This document shows, one piece after another, positions 15,376-25,372 of a stretch of 47,311 nucleotides of DNA (positions within the stretch are counted from its first letter, which is position 1; each line of letters begins with the position of its first letter). Source of the stretch: Deltaproteobacteria bacterium (lineage in GTDB: Bacteria; Desulfobacterota; Desulfobulbia; Desulfobulbales; VMSU01). Under the pieces are notes generated by a model. That model made no database searches. It saw only the letters and a program-made list of their open reading frames with translations, and was not told the origin of the DNA. The translations under genes and the position numbers were made by a program. The DNA lies in the NCBI GenBank assembly GCA_021782655.1, contig JAJXUT010000007.1:1-47311 (forward strand), in the 5' to 3' direction.

Positions 15376-16668
15376 ATGAAGACAGACCTCTCGCGATCAT
15401 TCTTTCACAGGGCGCAACAGTCCATTCCCGGCGGGGTGAGCAGCCCGGTGCGGGCCTGCAAGTCGGTGGGCTGCGACCCGGTGTTCATCGAACGGGCCAA
15501 CGGCTCCAAGGTGTACGACGTCGATGGCAACGAGTACGTCGATTTTGTCTGCTCCTGGGGGCCGATGATCCTGGGCCATAATCATCCGGCGGTGGCCCGG
15601 GCGGTGACTGACGCCCTGGCCAAGGGCACCAGCTTCGGGGCACCCACCCCCCTGGAGGTGGAGTTGGCGGAGCTGGTCTGCCAGGCCATGCCCTCGGTGG
15701 AGAAGGTGCGCTTCGTCAACTCCGGCACCGAGGCCACCATGAGCGCCATCCGCCTGGCGCGGGGCTACACCAAGAAAAACGTGGTGGTCAAGTTCGACGG
15801 CTGCTACCACGGCCACGCCGACGCCTTCCTGGTGCAGGCGGGCTCCGGGGTGGTGACCCTGGGGATCCCCGGCAGTCCGGGGGTGCCGGAGGAGGTGGTC
15901 AGAAACACCATCTCCATCCCCTACAACGACTTCGCCACCCTGGAGGCGACCTTAAGCGACGCCTCCTTAAACATCGCCTGCCTGATCATGGAGCCGGTGG
16001 CGGCCAACATGGGGGTCATCCCGCCCGCCCCGGGCTTCTTGGAGAAGGTGCGCGAGCTGACCGCCCAACACGGCATCCTCCTGATCTTCGACGAGGTGAT
16101 TACCGGCTTCAGGCTGAGCCTGGGCGGGGCGCAGGCCAAGTTCAACGTCATGCCGGATCTTACCTGCATGGGCAAGATCATCGGCGGCGGCCTGCCGGTG
16201 GGGGCCTACGGCGGCAAGAAGGAGATCATGGGGCTGATCGCCCCGGAGGGGCCGGTATATCAGGCCGGCACCCTGTCCGGCAACCCCCTGGCGATGGCCG
16301 CTGGTATCGCCACCTTGCAGACCCTGGCCGCCCCCGGTTTTTATGAGCGGCTGGACGCCAAGGCCTCCGCCTTTGCCGAGGGGCTTTCGTCCCTGGCCGG
16401 CAAATACGGCCTGCCCGCCACCTTGAACCGGGTGGGCTCGGTGCTCACCGCCTTCTTCACCGAGGGCCCGGTCACCGACTTCAAGAGCGCCCTGACCTCC
16501 GATACCAAGCTCTTCGCCGCCTTTTACCGGGAGATGCTGGCCCAGGGCATCTACCTGGCGCCTTCCCAGTTCGAGGCGGCCTTTATCTCCGACGCCCACA
16601 CCCAGGCGGACCTGGATTTGGCCCTGGAAAAAACTGAATTGACGTTCAGAAAATTGGCCAAGCGGTGA
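15376..16668 (+). CDS. hemL: Glutamate-1-semialdehyde 2,1-aminomutase
   Basis: This PLP enzyme converts glutamate-1-semialdehyde to 5-aminolevulinate, the last step of the C5 route into tetrapyrroles. HemA of the same route is encoded at 26178. The 430-residue protein shows [11 protein letters not shown] near the start, [16 protein letters not shown], the cofactor-binding DEVITGFR, and the Schiff-base lysine at residue 267 in [20 protein letters not shown] precedes the ATG at 15376. The frame extends to 15301 but that part overlaps the promoter. Confidence 0.97.
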   Translation: MKTDLSRSFFHRAQQSIPGGVSSPVRACKSVGCDPVFIERANGSKVYDVDGNEYVDFVCSWGPMILGHNHPAVARAVTDALAKGTSFGAPTPLEVELAELVCQAMPSVEKVRFVNSGTEATMSAIRLARGYTKKNVVVKFDGCYHGHADAFLVQAGSGVVTLGIPGSPGVPEEVVRNTISIPYNDFATLEATLSDASLNIACLIMEPVAANMGVIPPAPGFLEKVRELTAQHGILLIFDEVITGFRLSLGGAQAKFNVMPDLTCMGKIIGGGLPVGAYGGKKEIMGLIAPEGPVYQAGTLSGNPLAMAAGIATLQTLAAPGFYERLDAKASAFAEGLSSLAGKYGLPATLNRVGSVLTAFFTEGPVTDFKSALTSDTKLFAAFYREMLAQGIYLAPSQFEAAFISDAHTQADLDLALEKTELTFRKLAKR

Positions 16669-16676
16669 AAAAGCCG

Positions 16677-16705
16677 TTGACTTTCCCCAAACCCCATGCT
16701 ACCTA
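16677..16705 (+). promoter_or_regulatory. Possible promoter of the F0 (atp) operon
   Basis: TTGACT at 16677-16682 is followed after 17 bases by TACCTA at 16700-16705. The -35 box is good and the -10 box poor. It lies in the 131-base gap between hemL and the first AtpI-like gene. The layout resembles the hemL promoter, including the shared CCATGCTA string. Confidence 0.45.
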
Positions 16706-16799
16706 GGATGCTGTTTTTATCATGCAGGATAGCCTAGTTGCGTAAAAATACCCAGATTTATCCGCCCCCGGCCGCCGGAAACCAACCCGAGGCCCGGCG

Positions 16800-17030
16800 A
16801 TGAATCCGTATTCTCCCCGCCGGGATTTGATGCGGCGGCTGGCCGATTTGTCCACCATCGGCTTAAGTTTCGCCTCCAGCGTCTTTGTCGGCTTTGGCAT
16901 GGGTTATCTGCTGGACGAGAAGGTGTTTCACGGCCGTACCACCCCCTGGGGGATGATGATCTTTTTGGGGCTGGGGGTGTTTGCCGGGTTCCGAACCCTC
17001 TATCAGTTGGCGCACCGCAAGGATCTCTAA
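16800..17030 (+). CDS. AtpZ/AtpI family membrane protein of the F0 operon
   Basis: The 76-residue protein has two transmembrane helices. Its pattern (LADLSTIGLSFASSVFVGFGMGYLLDEKVF and GLGVFAGFRTLYQL) is that of the small F0F1-associated AtpZ/AtpI family. These proteins assist c-ring assembly or carry Mg2+/Ca2+ in other bacteria; the exact role here is inferred from family and position. GAGG lies a few bases upstream of the ATG. The next gene begins two bases after the stop. Confidence 0.85.
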   Translation: MNPYSPRRDLMRRLADLSTIGLSFASSVFVGFGMGYLLDEKVFHGRTTPWGMMIFLGLGVFAGFRTLYQLAHRKDL

Positions 17031-17032
17031 CC

Positions 17033-17431
17033 TTGAATACCAGAACCGGCGATTTCTCTCTCTCCGTGGTCCAGGCAATGAACGGGCTGCTGGTGGTCGC
17101 CCTGCCCCTGGCCGCCGGTTTGGCCTTCTCCTGGCCTTTGGCCAAGGCGGTGCTGGTCGGGGCGCTGATTGCCAACCTGAGCTTCCTGCTGCTGAAAAAC
17201 GACTTGACCGGGCTGATGCAGGGGCCGGCCCAGGCGATGAAGATTAGATTTTTTATCAAGTATTACTTGCGGTTGAGCGCCGTGGCGGTGCTCTTGTACT
17301 TTCTGGTTCGCTATGGCCGCCTGTCGGTGGTGGGATTGCTGGTTGGTCTGTCAACCGTGGTGACGGCCATCGTCGTCGCGGCGCTGAGTCAGATCAAAAA
17401 TGTTTATTTTTCAGGAAAGGAGGCTGCGTAG
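17033..17431 (+). CDS. atpI: ATP synthase subunit I (AtpI family)
   Basis: The 132-residue protein has four predicted membrane helices and fits the AtpI family (small hydrophobic, with the late segment VGLLVGLSTVVTAIVVAALSQIKNVYF). The start is a TTG at 17033 with AGGA upstream; an internal ATG at 17078 would delete the first segment boundary. It sits between the AtpZ-like gene and atpB, and AtpI is thought to help build the c-ring. Assignment rests on position and hydropathy more than on strong motifs. Confidence 0.78.
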   Translation: MNTRTGDFSLSVVQAMNGLLVVALPLAAGLAFSWPLAKAVLVGALIANLSFLLLKNDLTGLMQGPAQAMKIRFFIKYYLRLSAVAVLLYFLVRYGRLSVVGLLVGLSTVVTAIVVAALSQIKNVYFSGKEAA

Positions 17432-17436
17432 CCATC

Positions 17437-18575
<1,139 letters not shown>

Positions 18576-18602
18576 TCCCGGTTCGTAACCAAAAGTAGTT
18601 TG

Positions 18603-18634
18603 CGAGAGGCCACAGGGCAACCTGTGGCCTCTCG
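18603..18634 (+). terminator. Hairpin terminator after atpE
   Basis: CGAGAGGCCACAGG and CCTGTGGCCTCTCG form a perfect 14 bp stem closed by a GCAA (GNRA) tetraloop. The T-run after it is weak (GCGTTTAT). It separates the atp operon from rimO, 32 bases downstream, and may terminate or stabilise the atpE message. Confidence 0.65.
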
Positions 18635-18666
18635 GCGTTTATAGGCCGCGGCGCGGGGGAGGCGGG

Positions 18667-20010
18667 ATGGAAAAGAAGGTCTTTGTGGTCAGCCTGGGGT
18701 GCCCCAAAAACCTGGTCGATACCGAGGTGATGCTGGGGCTGTTGGGCCAGATGGGCTACCAGACCTGCGCCGAGCCCGAGGAGGCGGAGCTTATCCTGGT
18801 CAACACCTGCGGCTTTATCCAGTCGGCGGCGGCGGAGGCGGTGGACGAGGTATTGAGGCTGGCGGCGCTCAAGGAACAACGCCCGGGGCTCAAGCTGGTG
18901 GTGGCGGGCTGCCTGGTGCAGCGTTACGGCCAGGATTTGATCCGGGAGCTGCCCGAGGTTGATCTCTTTGTCGGCACCGAGAATTTGCTCGAACTCCCGG
19001 CCCGGGTGGCCGTCTTGTTCCAGGGGTCAAGCCCGTCAAGCCAGACCGCCCTGGGAGGCCCCAGGTTTTTGATGCACAGCGGCCTGCCCCGCCAAGTCTC
19101 CACCCCGCCGCACCGCGCCTATCTGAAGATTACCGAGGGCTGCTCGAACCGGTGCAGCTACTGCGTGATTCCCGCCATTCGCGGCCCGCTGCGCAGCCGG
19201 CCCCTGGATGATGTGCTGGCCGAGGCGGCGCGGCTCGACCGGGCCGGGGTCAAGGAGCTGACCCTAATTGGCCAGGACCTGACCGCCTACGGCCTAGACC
19301 TGGCCGCAAGGGACGCCGGCCTGCCAGAGCTGCTGGCCCGGCTGCTGGCCGAGACCTCTATCCCCTGGCTGCGGCTGCTCTATCTCTATCCCCATCGCCT
19401 CGACGACCGTCTGCTGCGCCTGCTGGCGGACAACGGGCGCCTGACCCCCTACCTCGACATCCCCCTGCAGCACGTCAGCCCCAAGGTCTTGCGGGCCATG
19501 AACCGTCCGGCTCAGGCGGGCGGGATCGAGGAGTTGTTCGCCCGCATCCGGGAACTCCTGCCCCAGGCGGCCATCCGCTCCACCTTCATCGTCGGCTTCC
19601 CGGGCGAGGACGAAGAGGATGTGCGGCAGCTGGAGGATTTTTTGCGCCGAGAACGGCTAGACCACGTCGGGGTCTTCGCCTACTCCAGCGAAGAGGGCTC
19701 GGCGGCGGCCAAGTTGCCGGGCCGGTTGGGGGAAAGGGAGAAGAACCGGCGCCGGGATCGCTTGCTGCGCCTGCAAGCCGAGATCTCCCTGGCCAAGAAT
19801 CAGGCCCTGATCGGCCGGGTGGTGCCGGTACTGGTCGAGGGGGTGAGCGCGGAGACGGAGTTGCTGCTGGAGGGCCGGATGCCGAGTCAGGCGCCAGAGA
19901 TCGACGGTTGCGTATATATTACGGACGGGAACTGCGCCACGGGCGACATGGTGAAGGTCAGAATCACCGAGGCCCACACCTACGACCTGGCCGGGGAGAT
20001 AGTCGGGTAA
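18667..20010 (+). CDS. rimO: Ribosomal protein uS12 methylthiotransferase RimO
   Basis: RimO is a radical-SAM enzyme that adds a methylthio group to an aspartate of ribosomal protein S12. The 447-residue protein has the three expected parts. The N-terminal UPF0004 domain contains SLGCPKNLVDTE and NTCGFI. The radical-SAM core has C159, C163 and C166 (CSNRCSYC). The C-terminal TRAM domain ends DMVKVRITEAHTYDLAGEIVG. Length is normal. A weak ribosome-binding site (GGGAGGCGGG) precedes the ATG. Confidence 0.97.
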   Translation: MEKKVFVVSLGCPKNLVDTEVMLGLLGQMGYQTCAEPEEAELILVNTCGFIQSAAAEAVDEVLRLAALKEQRPGLKLVVAGCLVQRYGQDLIRELPEVDLFVGTENLLELPARVAVLFQGSSPSSQTALGGPRFLMHSGLPRQVSTPPHRAYLKITEGCSNRCSYCVIPAIRGPLRSRPLDDVLAEAARLDRAGVKELTLIGQDLTAYGLDLAARDAGLPELLARLLAETSIPWLRLLYLYPHRLDDRLLRLLADNGRLTPYLDIPLQHVSPKVLRAMNRPAQAGGIEELFARIRELLPQAAIRSTFIVGFPGEDEEDVRQLEDFLRRERLDHVGVFAYSSEEGSAAAKLPGRLGEREKNRRRDRLLRLQAEISLAKNQALIGRVVPVLVEGVSAETELLLEGRMPSQAPEIDGCVYITDGNCATGDMVKVRITEAHTYDLAGEIVG

Positions 20011-20063
20011 AAAAGGCCTCGGGCCGCGTGGCCGATGGACAAGGGGCCTGGCCTTGTTGCGGA

Positions 20064-20339
20064 TCAGCTATCCACCCGCTCCTTCAAGTCCTTGCCCACC
20101 TTGAAGAAGGGCAGCTTCTTGGGCCGCACCGTGATCTGCTCGCCCGTCTTGGGGTTGCGTCCGGTGTACGGTTTGTAGGTCTTGACCACAAAGCTGCCAA
20201 AACCCCGAATCTCGATGCTGTCTCCCCGCTCCAGCGACTCCATCATGGCCTCCAGGATGGTATTTAAAATAGAGCTAGCCTGACGGACGGGCATTTTCAA
20301 TTCCTGCGCTAGGGCCTCGATCAGCTCCGACTTATTCAT
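20064..20339 (-). CDS. ihfB: HU/IHF family DNA-binding protein (IHF-beta-like)
   Basis: The 91-residue DNA-bending protein begins MNKSELIEALAQEL. It carries the dimer-core IRGFGSFVVK and the beta-arm signature GRNPKTGE with the tip proline, and ends PFFKVGKDLKERV. These features fit the IHF beta/HU group; which of the two cannot be settled from one subunit. GGAGGG-type bases precede the start. It lies downstream of the RluB-type gene with a 57-base gap. Confidence 0.93.
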   Translation of the reverse strand: MNKSELIEALAQELKMPVRQASSILNTILEAMMESLERGDSIEIRGFGSFVVKTYKPYTGRNPKTGEQITVRPKKLPFFKVGKDLKERVDS

Positions 20340-20396
20340 ATACCCTCCCGGGGGAAAAGAAAGTTATGGATGTTTGACCGCTATAAGTTCTTTTTA

Positions 20397-21173
20397 TTAT
20401 AGGTCATTTTTTTGTTTGTAAAGAGAAAAATTTTTCTCTGTGGATTTTTTTGCGGGCTTGGACGGGGAAAAGAGGAGGTCGAGGTCGCTGGCGCTAAGCC
20501 GACGGTAGGCGCCCAGGGGTAGATCGCCGAGCCGCAGGTGGCCGTAGGCCAGCCGTTTTAAGTGGACAACCGGGTGGCCTATGGCCGCGAACATCCGTCT
20601 TACCTGCCGTTTCCGACCCTCGTGGATGACGATCGCCAGCCGGGTGCCACCCTCTTCCCCGCCCAGCAACTTGATGCGGGCGGGCCAGGTGCGGCGGCCA
20701 TCCATATCAATGCCCCGCTCAAGGGCGGAGATGGCCGTCGGGCTGGGGCGGCCCTTGACCAAGGCCTGGTAAGTCTTGTTGATCTCGAATTTCGGGTGCA
20801 GGAGCCGTTGGGCCAGGTCACCGTCGTTGGTCAGAATCAAGGCGCCCTCGGTGTCCAGGTCTAGGCGCCCGACCGGGAACAACCGTTCCTTAATCCCCGC
20901 CAACAGCGAGGTGACCACCGGCCGGCCCTGGGGGTCGCTCATGGTGGTGACGTAACCCTGGGGCTTGTTGAGCAGGACGGTGATTTTTTGGCCTGGCGGG
21001 GCGACCGGCTGACCCTTGACCGTCACCCGCTGCCGGTCGGGTTCGATCTTGAGCCCCAACTCGGCGACGGTCAGGCCGTCCACCGCCACCTGGCCCTGGC
21101 GGATCAGCTCCTCCGCCGCCCGCCGGGAGCAAATTCCGGCCCGAGAAAGAAATTTTTGCAGCCGTTCTGACAC
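20397..21173 (-). CDS. rluB: 23S rRNA pseudouridine synthase (RsuA/RluB family)
   Basis: The 258-residue protein has an N-terminal S4 RNA-binding domain (ERLQKFLSRAGICSRRAAEELI) and a pseudouridine synthase domain. The catalytic aspartate is in VGRLDLDTEGALILTNDG, and the C-terminal region contains EGRKRQVRRMFAAIGHPV. The RsuA/RluB/E/F family modifies uridines in 16S or 23S rRNA; RluB is the most common annotation for this length, but the target site is inferred. A short lysine-rich tail follows. Confidence 0.92.
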   Translation of the reverse strand: MSERLQKFLSRAGICSRRAAEELIRQGQVAVDGLTVAELGLKIEPDRQRVTVKGQPVAPPGQKITVLLNKPQGYVTTMSDPQGRPVVTSLLAGIKERLFPVGRLDLDTEGALILTNDGDLAQRLLHPKFEINKTYQALVKGRPSPTAISALERGIDMDGRRTWPARIKLLGGEEGGTRLAIVIHEGRKRQVRRMFAAIGHPVVHLKRLAYGHLRLGDLPLGAYRRLSASDLDLLFSPSKPAKKSTEKNFSLYKQKNDL

Positions 21174-21205
21174 GTTATCTTTTAAGGGCCAAGAGGTGGC
21201 TGGGG

Positions 21206-21640
21206 CTAACGGTAGTCGCCCCGGCGGAATTTTTCCGCCTCAATGGCGCTGACCGTGGCTACCCGGTCGATCAGCCGGGCCAGGGGGTCATGGGGAGGGA
21301 GTTGGGCCCGGATGTCAAGCAGGGCGGTGGTGTCGCCCTCCAGGGCCTCGATCAAGGGCAGGAGGTCGCGGCTGGAGAACTTGAGGTCGCCCAGGGCCTG
21401 GCTGAACGACTCCAGGAGCCCGATGGCGCTCTCGCTGGTCGACACCCCGGCCAGCCGCAGCTCGGGGGCGACTGGCGTCTCCGGGCTTAAGGCCGACGGG
21501 CCGGACAAGGCCTGGGGCTCCTCGGCGGGCAGCAACTGTTCGCTCAGGAGGTCGAAAAACGACCCCGGCGGGCTGGCCTTAGTCTTGGAAGGGGATTTTT
21601 TTTCGACTACCGGTTTCCCAGTCAGGGGATTGATGTACAT
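21206..21640 (-). CDS. Conserved-looking hypothetical protein (144 aa)
   Basis: I cannot assign a family. The N-terminus MYINPLTGKPV is followed by a disordered Ser/Pro/Lys-rich stretch. The body is helical (residues about 65-144) and ends DPLARLIDRVATVSAIEAEKFRRGDYR. This short-start, helical-end layout resembles small accessory or chaperone-like proteins, but no function should be inferred. It lies between the UbiD-family gene and the pseudouridine synthase gene on the same strand. GGAGG sits before the ATG (CTCCGGGGAGGAA region on the plus strand). Confidence 0.75.
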   Translation of the reverse strand: MYINPLTGKPVVEKKSPSKTKASPPGSFFDLLSEQLLPAEEPQALSGPSALSPETPVAPELRLAGVSTSESAIGLLESFSQALGDLKFSSRDLLPLIEALEGDTTALLDIRAQLPPHDPLARLIDRVATVSAIEAEKFRRGDYR

Positions 21641-21733
21641 GGTCGCCTCCGGGGAGGAAAGAGCGGCAAAAATTGCCAGGCGGTTACGGTTGTTGCCTTA
21701 ACCTTGCAATTTCCCGGCCGCTTATCGATCTGG

Positions 21734-23503
21734 CTATCGCCAACGGGCCGGGAGTATCCGGGCGATACGGGCATCTACCTGGGCCTTGGTCTTCAGATCG
21801 ACCTCCAGGACGTGGGGATACCAGGGTTTCATCCGACAGTCGAAGACGATGGGCGGGGTCAGGCCGACGTGAAAGCGCCGAACGGTGGTGGCGGCGCCGT
21901 GCAGGTCGGCGGCCGGCTCGAAGCGGGTGAACACCGACCAGAGAAACCTCTTGAGGCTGACGGTGGCAGCCCGGGCATCGTCCACCAGGATAATCAGGGG
22001 CCAACCGGCCAGCTCCGGGCTTGCCGCCAGCCGTTCAGGCAGGGCCCGGTCACGGGCGAAGGACTCCCCGTCCACCACCAGGGTGCCGGCCAGAAAGGCC
22101 ACCGGGTGGCCGACGCCCGCCGGCAGCTCGCCGGTAAAGGCCTCGGGCAGGACGCGGATCGGCTCCCGGCCCAGGCCCATCATCAGCGCCTTGGAACCCT
22201 TGTTCACCGAAGGGCCGGTGTAGTCCAGGGTATCCTGGGAGACGTTGGCCAGGACGAAGAGGTCAGTCTGCCAGTTGATCCGCTCGAGCACGTGCCGCCA
22301 CAGCCTGGGGAAGTCGGCCACATCCAGGTCGCCGTCGGTGACGATCAAAAACTTGGTGAGCGACAACTGGCCCTCGCCCAGGATGCGCAGGCCGGCGGCA
22401 AAGGCCTCCCGGGGGTAGCGGTCCCTGACCCGGGCGGCGGCCAGGCTGTGGAAGCCGGTGTCGCCGAAGGTCTTTAACTGCCGCACCCCGCCCATCACCA
22501 GGGGAAAGAGCGGGGAGAGCAGGTCTTGCAGGAAGTCGCCGATGTAGTAGTCCTCCTGGCGGGGCTGACCAACCACGGTGGCCGGATAGATGGCCTTCTT
22601 CCGGTGATAGAGGCGCGAGACCTGAAACACCGGGTAGTCGTGGGCCAGGGAGTTGTACCCATAGTGGTCGCCGAACGGCCCCTCCTGACGCCGCAGACCG
22701 GGAGGCACCAGGCCCTGGGCCGCGAACTCCGCCGTGGCCACCAGGGGATGATGGCCGGTGGGGCTGGCCACCAGGGGCAATTTTTGCCCCATGAGCAGCG
22801 AGGCCAAGAGCAACTCCGGGATGTTCTCCGGCAGGGGGGCGATGGCGGCCAGGATCAGGGCCGGAGGGCCGCCGATGTAGAGGGTCACCGGCAGGGCCTG
22901 GCCCCGCTGTTCCGCCTCGTGATAGTGGTAGCCGCCCCCCTTGTGGATCTGCCAGTGGATGCCGGTGGTCTGGTCGTCGTAGCGGTGGATGCGGTACATG
23001 CCCAGGTTGTGGCCGTGGCCGTCCGGGTGCTCGGTATAGACCAGGGGCAGGGTGACGAAGGCCCCGCCGTCGGTGTCCCAGGAGGTGAGCAGGGGCAGTT
23101 CGGTAAGCCGGGGCGGGTCTTGCTGGCACTCCAGCACCGGGGCGCGGCCTACCCGCTTGCTGCCGATGGCCAGGGCCTGACGGAGCAGGCCACGCTTGGC
23201 CCAGATCATCCCCAAACTGGGCGGCCCCAGCCGCTCGGCCAGGTTTACCAGCTCGGCGACGAAGTTCTGGGGCCTACGGCCAAAGGCCAGCTCCAGGCGC
23301 CGGGGGGAGCCGAAGAGGTTGGTGGCCACCGGAAAGGCGCTGCCCTTGACCCTGGTGAAAAGCAGGGCCGGGCCCTGGCGTTCGATCACCCGGCGATGGA
23401 TCTCGGCGATCTCCAGGTAGGGATCGACCTCGACGTCCACCTGGTGCAGCTCGCCCTCGGCGGCCAACAAATCAATATATTTTCCTAGGTCAGTCAGGGG
23501 CAT
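21734..23503 (-). CDS. UbiD-family decarboxylase (menaquinone/ubiquinone type)
   Basis: This 589-residue protein belongs to the UbiD family, whose members use prenylated FMN to decarboxylate aromatic or polyprenylated acids. Family features include the N-terminal domain GPALLFTRVKG...PVATNLFGS, the central MYRIHRYDDQTTGIHWQIHKGGG, GPFGDHYGYN, and late TDGDLDVADFPRLWRHVLERI. It is longer than E. coli UbiD (near 500 residues). In an anaerobe without ubiquinone, a menaquinone (futalosine-route) decarboxylase is likely, but this is inference. A UbiX prenyltransferase would be needed elsewhere. It lies 12 bases after the small 81-residue gene. Confidence 0.88.
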   Translation of the reverse strand: MPLTDLGKYIDLLAAEGELHQVDVEVDPYLEIAEIHRRVIERQGPALLFTRVKGSAFPVATNLFGSPRRLELAFGRRPQNFVAELVNLAERLGPPSLGMIWAKRGLLRQALAIGSKRVGRAPVLECQQDPPRLTELPLLTSWDTDGGAFVTLPLVYTEHPDGHGHNLGMYRIHRYDDQTTGIHWQIHKGGGYHYHEAEQRGQALPVTLYIGGPPALILAAIAPLPENIPELLLASLLMGQKLPLVASPTGHHPLVATAEFAAQGLVPPGLRRQEGPFGDHYGYNSLAHDYPVFQVSRLYHRKKAIYPATVVGQPRQEDYYIGDFLQDLLSPLFPLVMGGVRQLKTFGDTGFHSLAAARVRDRYPREAFAAGLRILGEGQLSLTKFLIVTDGDLDVADFPRLWRHVLERINWQTDLFVLANVSQDTLDYTGPSVNKGSKALMMGLGREPIRVLPEAFTGELPAGVGHPVAFLAGTLVVDGESFARDRALPERLAASPELAGWPLIILVDDARAATVSLKRFLWSVFTRFEPAADLHGAATTVRRFHVGLTPPIVFDCRMKPWYPHVLEVDLKTKAQVDARIARILPARWR

Positions 23504-23515
23504 GGCGACGGAAGG

Positions 23516-23761
23516 CTAAACCTCGGGCTCAAGGCCGGCGGGCTGGGGATCGGTGAGGAACAGGCGGTGATACTCGCCTTCCGAGAGATGCCGCCGCATC
23601 AGGCGCGACAGGTGATCGACCAGGTCGCCTATCTCCGGGTCGCTCAGGCGCGGCAGCAAGGCCGCCAGCAGGGCCGGACGGCTGAAGCGTTCAAGGACGG
23701 CGGCTAGCGACCGTTCGTCAGTGGTCCGATCCCAGCCAAAGCTGATTTCGTGGGCGTCCAT
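23516..23761 (-). CDS. Small hypothetical protein between yjbQ and the ubiD-like gene
   Basis: The 81-residue protein is soluble and helical, with no motif I recognise. It contains the patterned stretch RPALLAALLPRLSDPEIGDLVDHLSRLMRRHLSEGEYHRLF. The spacing to both neighbours is 12 bases, so it is very probably translated from the same mRNA as YjbQ and the UbiD-family enzyme. Codon third positions are GC-rich like its neighbours. Confidence 0.75.
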   Translation of the reverse strand: MDAHEISFGWDRTTDERSLAAVLERFSRPALLAALLPRLSDPEIGDLVDHLSRLMRRHLSEGEYHRLFLTDPQPAGLEPEV

Positions 23762-23773
23762 GCCCAGCTCGGC

Positions 23774-24169
23774 TCAGAGCAACCGCCAGTGAAGCTGGCG
23801 GGAGCGGGGGCCATCGAACTCGCAAAAGAAGATCCGCTGCCAGGTGCCCAGTCGTAAGGCGCCCTGGTCAACGAACACTACCGCCGAACTGCCGACCAGG
23901 GAGGTCAAGGCATGGGCCGGGGAGTTGCCCTCCTGGTGCCGGTAGGCGCTGGACTCGGGGGCCAACCGCTTGAAGATGGCGAGCAGGTCAGCTTGCACCG
24001 CGGGATCGGCCCCCTCGTTGATGGTCACCCCGGCGGTGGTGTGCGGGTTGTAGAGGTAGCAGACGCCGGACGGCTGGCCCAGGCCGGCGAGCTCCTGGCC
24101 TAGTTGACTGGTGACATCGATGAACTCCAGCCGTTTAACGCTGTTGACAGAGATGGTGCCGGTGTGCAT
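23774..24169 (-). CDS. yjbQ: YjbQ/UPF0047 family protein
   Basis: The 131-residue protein has the family signatures HTTAGVTINEGAD, HQEGNSPAHALTSLVGSS and LGTWQRIFFCEFDGPRSR. UPF0047 proteins form trimers with a metal-binding pocket and have weak thiamin phosphate synthase activity in some bacteria; their main role is unsettled. The start at 24169 (MHTGTISV) fits the family. The frame runs back to 24244 through sequence that does not. Repeat copy 3 lies 61 bases upstream. It heads the operon with the 81-residue gene and the UbiD-family gene. Confidence 0.93.
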   Translation of the reverse strand: MHTGTISVNSVKRLEFIDVTSQLGQELAGLGQPSGVCYLYNPHTTAGVTINEGADPAVQADLLAIFKRLAPESSAYRHQEGNSPAHALTSLVGSSAVVFVDQGALRLGTWQRIFFCEFDGPRSRQLHWRLL

Positions 24170-24230
24170 AACTGGAAGACTGGTTATTCTTGCCGGGCGG
24201 CCTGGCCGTCCGGCTTGACAGGCTAACGCC

Positions 24231-24363
24231 TGATGGTTTCGCAAAAAAGTAGCCGATGGCTAAGCAAAAGGGCCGACAGACAAGGCGCGGGGTGTGTTTG
24301 GCGAGTGAGGCCATACATATTCGCCACACAACGCCGCAGATCGGTCTTTTTGCAACGCCATCA
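24231..24363 (-). repeat. Intergenic palindromic repeat, copy 3 (long-centre form)
   Basis: Read on the minus strand it begins TGATGGCGTTGCAAAA and ends CTTTTTTGCGAAACCATCA, giving the same terminal inverted repeats as the other copies. The central CCTCACTCGCCAAACACACC and TCGGCCCTTTTGCTTAGCC match copy 1. It lies between divergently transcribed yjbQ and the precorrin-2 dehydrogenase gene and is oriented toward yjbQ. Confidence 0.85.
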
Positions 24364-24452
24364 CGCCTAAGCCACCTGTAAATTACTATGGAATCCATGT
24401 CAATCATTTTAGGCCGGCGGCCCGCCTTGTCCGCCGCCGGGGGCGAATGCTG

Positions 24453-25160
24453 ATGCGTTACTATCCTGTCTGTCTGCGGATCGAGGGCCGGCGCTGCCTG
24501 GTAGTGGGCGGCGGCGCGGTGGCGGCGCGCAAGGCGCGGGGCCTGATCGAGGCCGGGGCCGAGGTGGTGGTGGTCAGCCCCGAGCTGGGGGCGGGCTTGC
24601 AGCGCCTGCACGGCGAGGGCCGGGTGTCCTGGGTGGCGCGGGGCTACCGGGAGGGCGACAGCCAGGGATTCTTCCTGGTAATGGCCGCCACCGACGACCC
24701 GGCGGTGCAGGGGCTAATCAGGGCCGACGCCAGCCGCCACCGCAGCCTCTTAAACGTGGCCGACGTGCCGGAGCACTGCGACTTCATCCTGCCGGCGCTG
24801 GTGCAGCGGGGGTCGCTCTCCCTGGCTATCTCCACCTCGGGCAAGAGTCCGGCCCTGGCCAAGCGCTTGCAGGGCGAGCTGGGCCAGTGGCTGGGGCCGG
24901 AGTACGCCCTGCTCAACGAGGTGATGGGCCTGATCCGACCCCATGTCCGACGCCGGGGCTGGTCGCAGCCGGAGAACGAACGCCTCTTCAAGGGCCTGAT
25001 TGAGGGCGGCATCCTGGAGATCATCGTCCGGGCGGATGGCCCGGGGTTGCTCGATTACCTGGAAAGGGGTCTAGGCCAGACGCTGCCCGGCGAACTGGCC
25101 GGACAACTGCAAGGATTGCTGGCGGCGGGCAGCGAAAGCCCTATTGTCAAGGGCGGGTGA
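24453..25160 (+). CDS. Precorrin-2 dehydrogenase (siroheme synthase N-domain type)
   Basis: This protein of about 235 residues matches the N-terminal half of CysG, or Met8/SirC. It has an NAD-binding motif CLVVGGGAVAARKARGLIEAGA, the MAATDDPAVQ segment and NVADVPEHCDFILPALVQRGSLSLAISTSGKSPALAKRLQ. The family oxidises precorrin-2 to sirohydrochlorin with NAD+ and may also chelate iron, leading to siroheme or haem d1/alternative haem. ATG at 24453 gives MRYYPVCLRI; an ATG at 24447 is two codons earlier. It is the first gene of a tetrapyrrole cluster with ccsA and hemA. Confidence 0.92.
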   Translation: MRYYPVCLRIEGRRCLVVGGGAVAARKARGLIEAGAEVVVVSPELGAGLQRLHGEGRVSWVARGYREGDSQGFFLVMAATDDPAVQGLIRADASRHRSLLNVADVPEHCDFILPALVQRGSLSLAISTSGKSPALAKRLQGELGQWLGPEYALLNEVMGLIRPHVRRRGWSQPENERLFKGLIEGGILEIIVRADGPGLLDYLERGLGQTLPGELAGQLQGLLAAGSESPIVKGG

Positions 25161-25238
25161 TTCTAGTATCGTTTGTTATTGTCTAACGTTGAGGTGCCGC
25201 TGCCATCAGGCCCCGGCTTGCCATCGGGATTTGAATCT

Positions 25239-25352
25239 TGATGGCGTCGCAAAAGTCCGCTCTACGGCCTCCCCGTCCAACACCTGCGGGGCTTGGACAG
25301 AATTGCGTGGCAGTTTGGCTGGCCATCGGCTACCTTTTTGCAAGATTATCAA
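25239..25352 (+). repeat. Intergenic palindromic repeat, copy 4 (short-centre form)
   Basis: The ends are TGATGGCGTCGCAAAA and CTTTTTGCAAGATTATCAA, with a GTCCAA/TTGGAC central hairpin. It is the close partner of copy 2 at 12189-12303. It occupies the gap before ccsA and ends 20 nt from the ATG at 25373. Confidence 0.88.
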
Positions 25353-25372
25353 TCTTCCCTGGGGCGTCCGCA

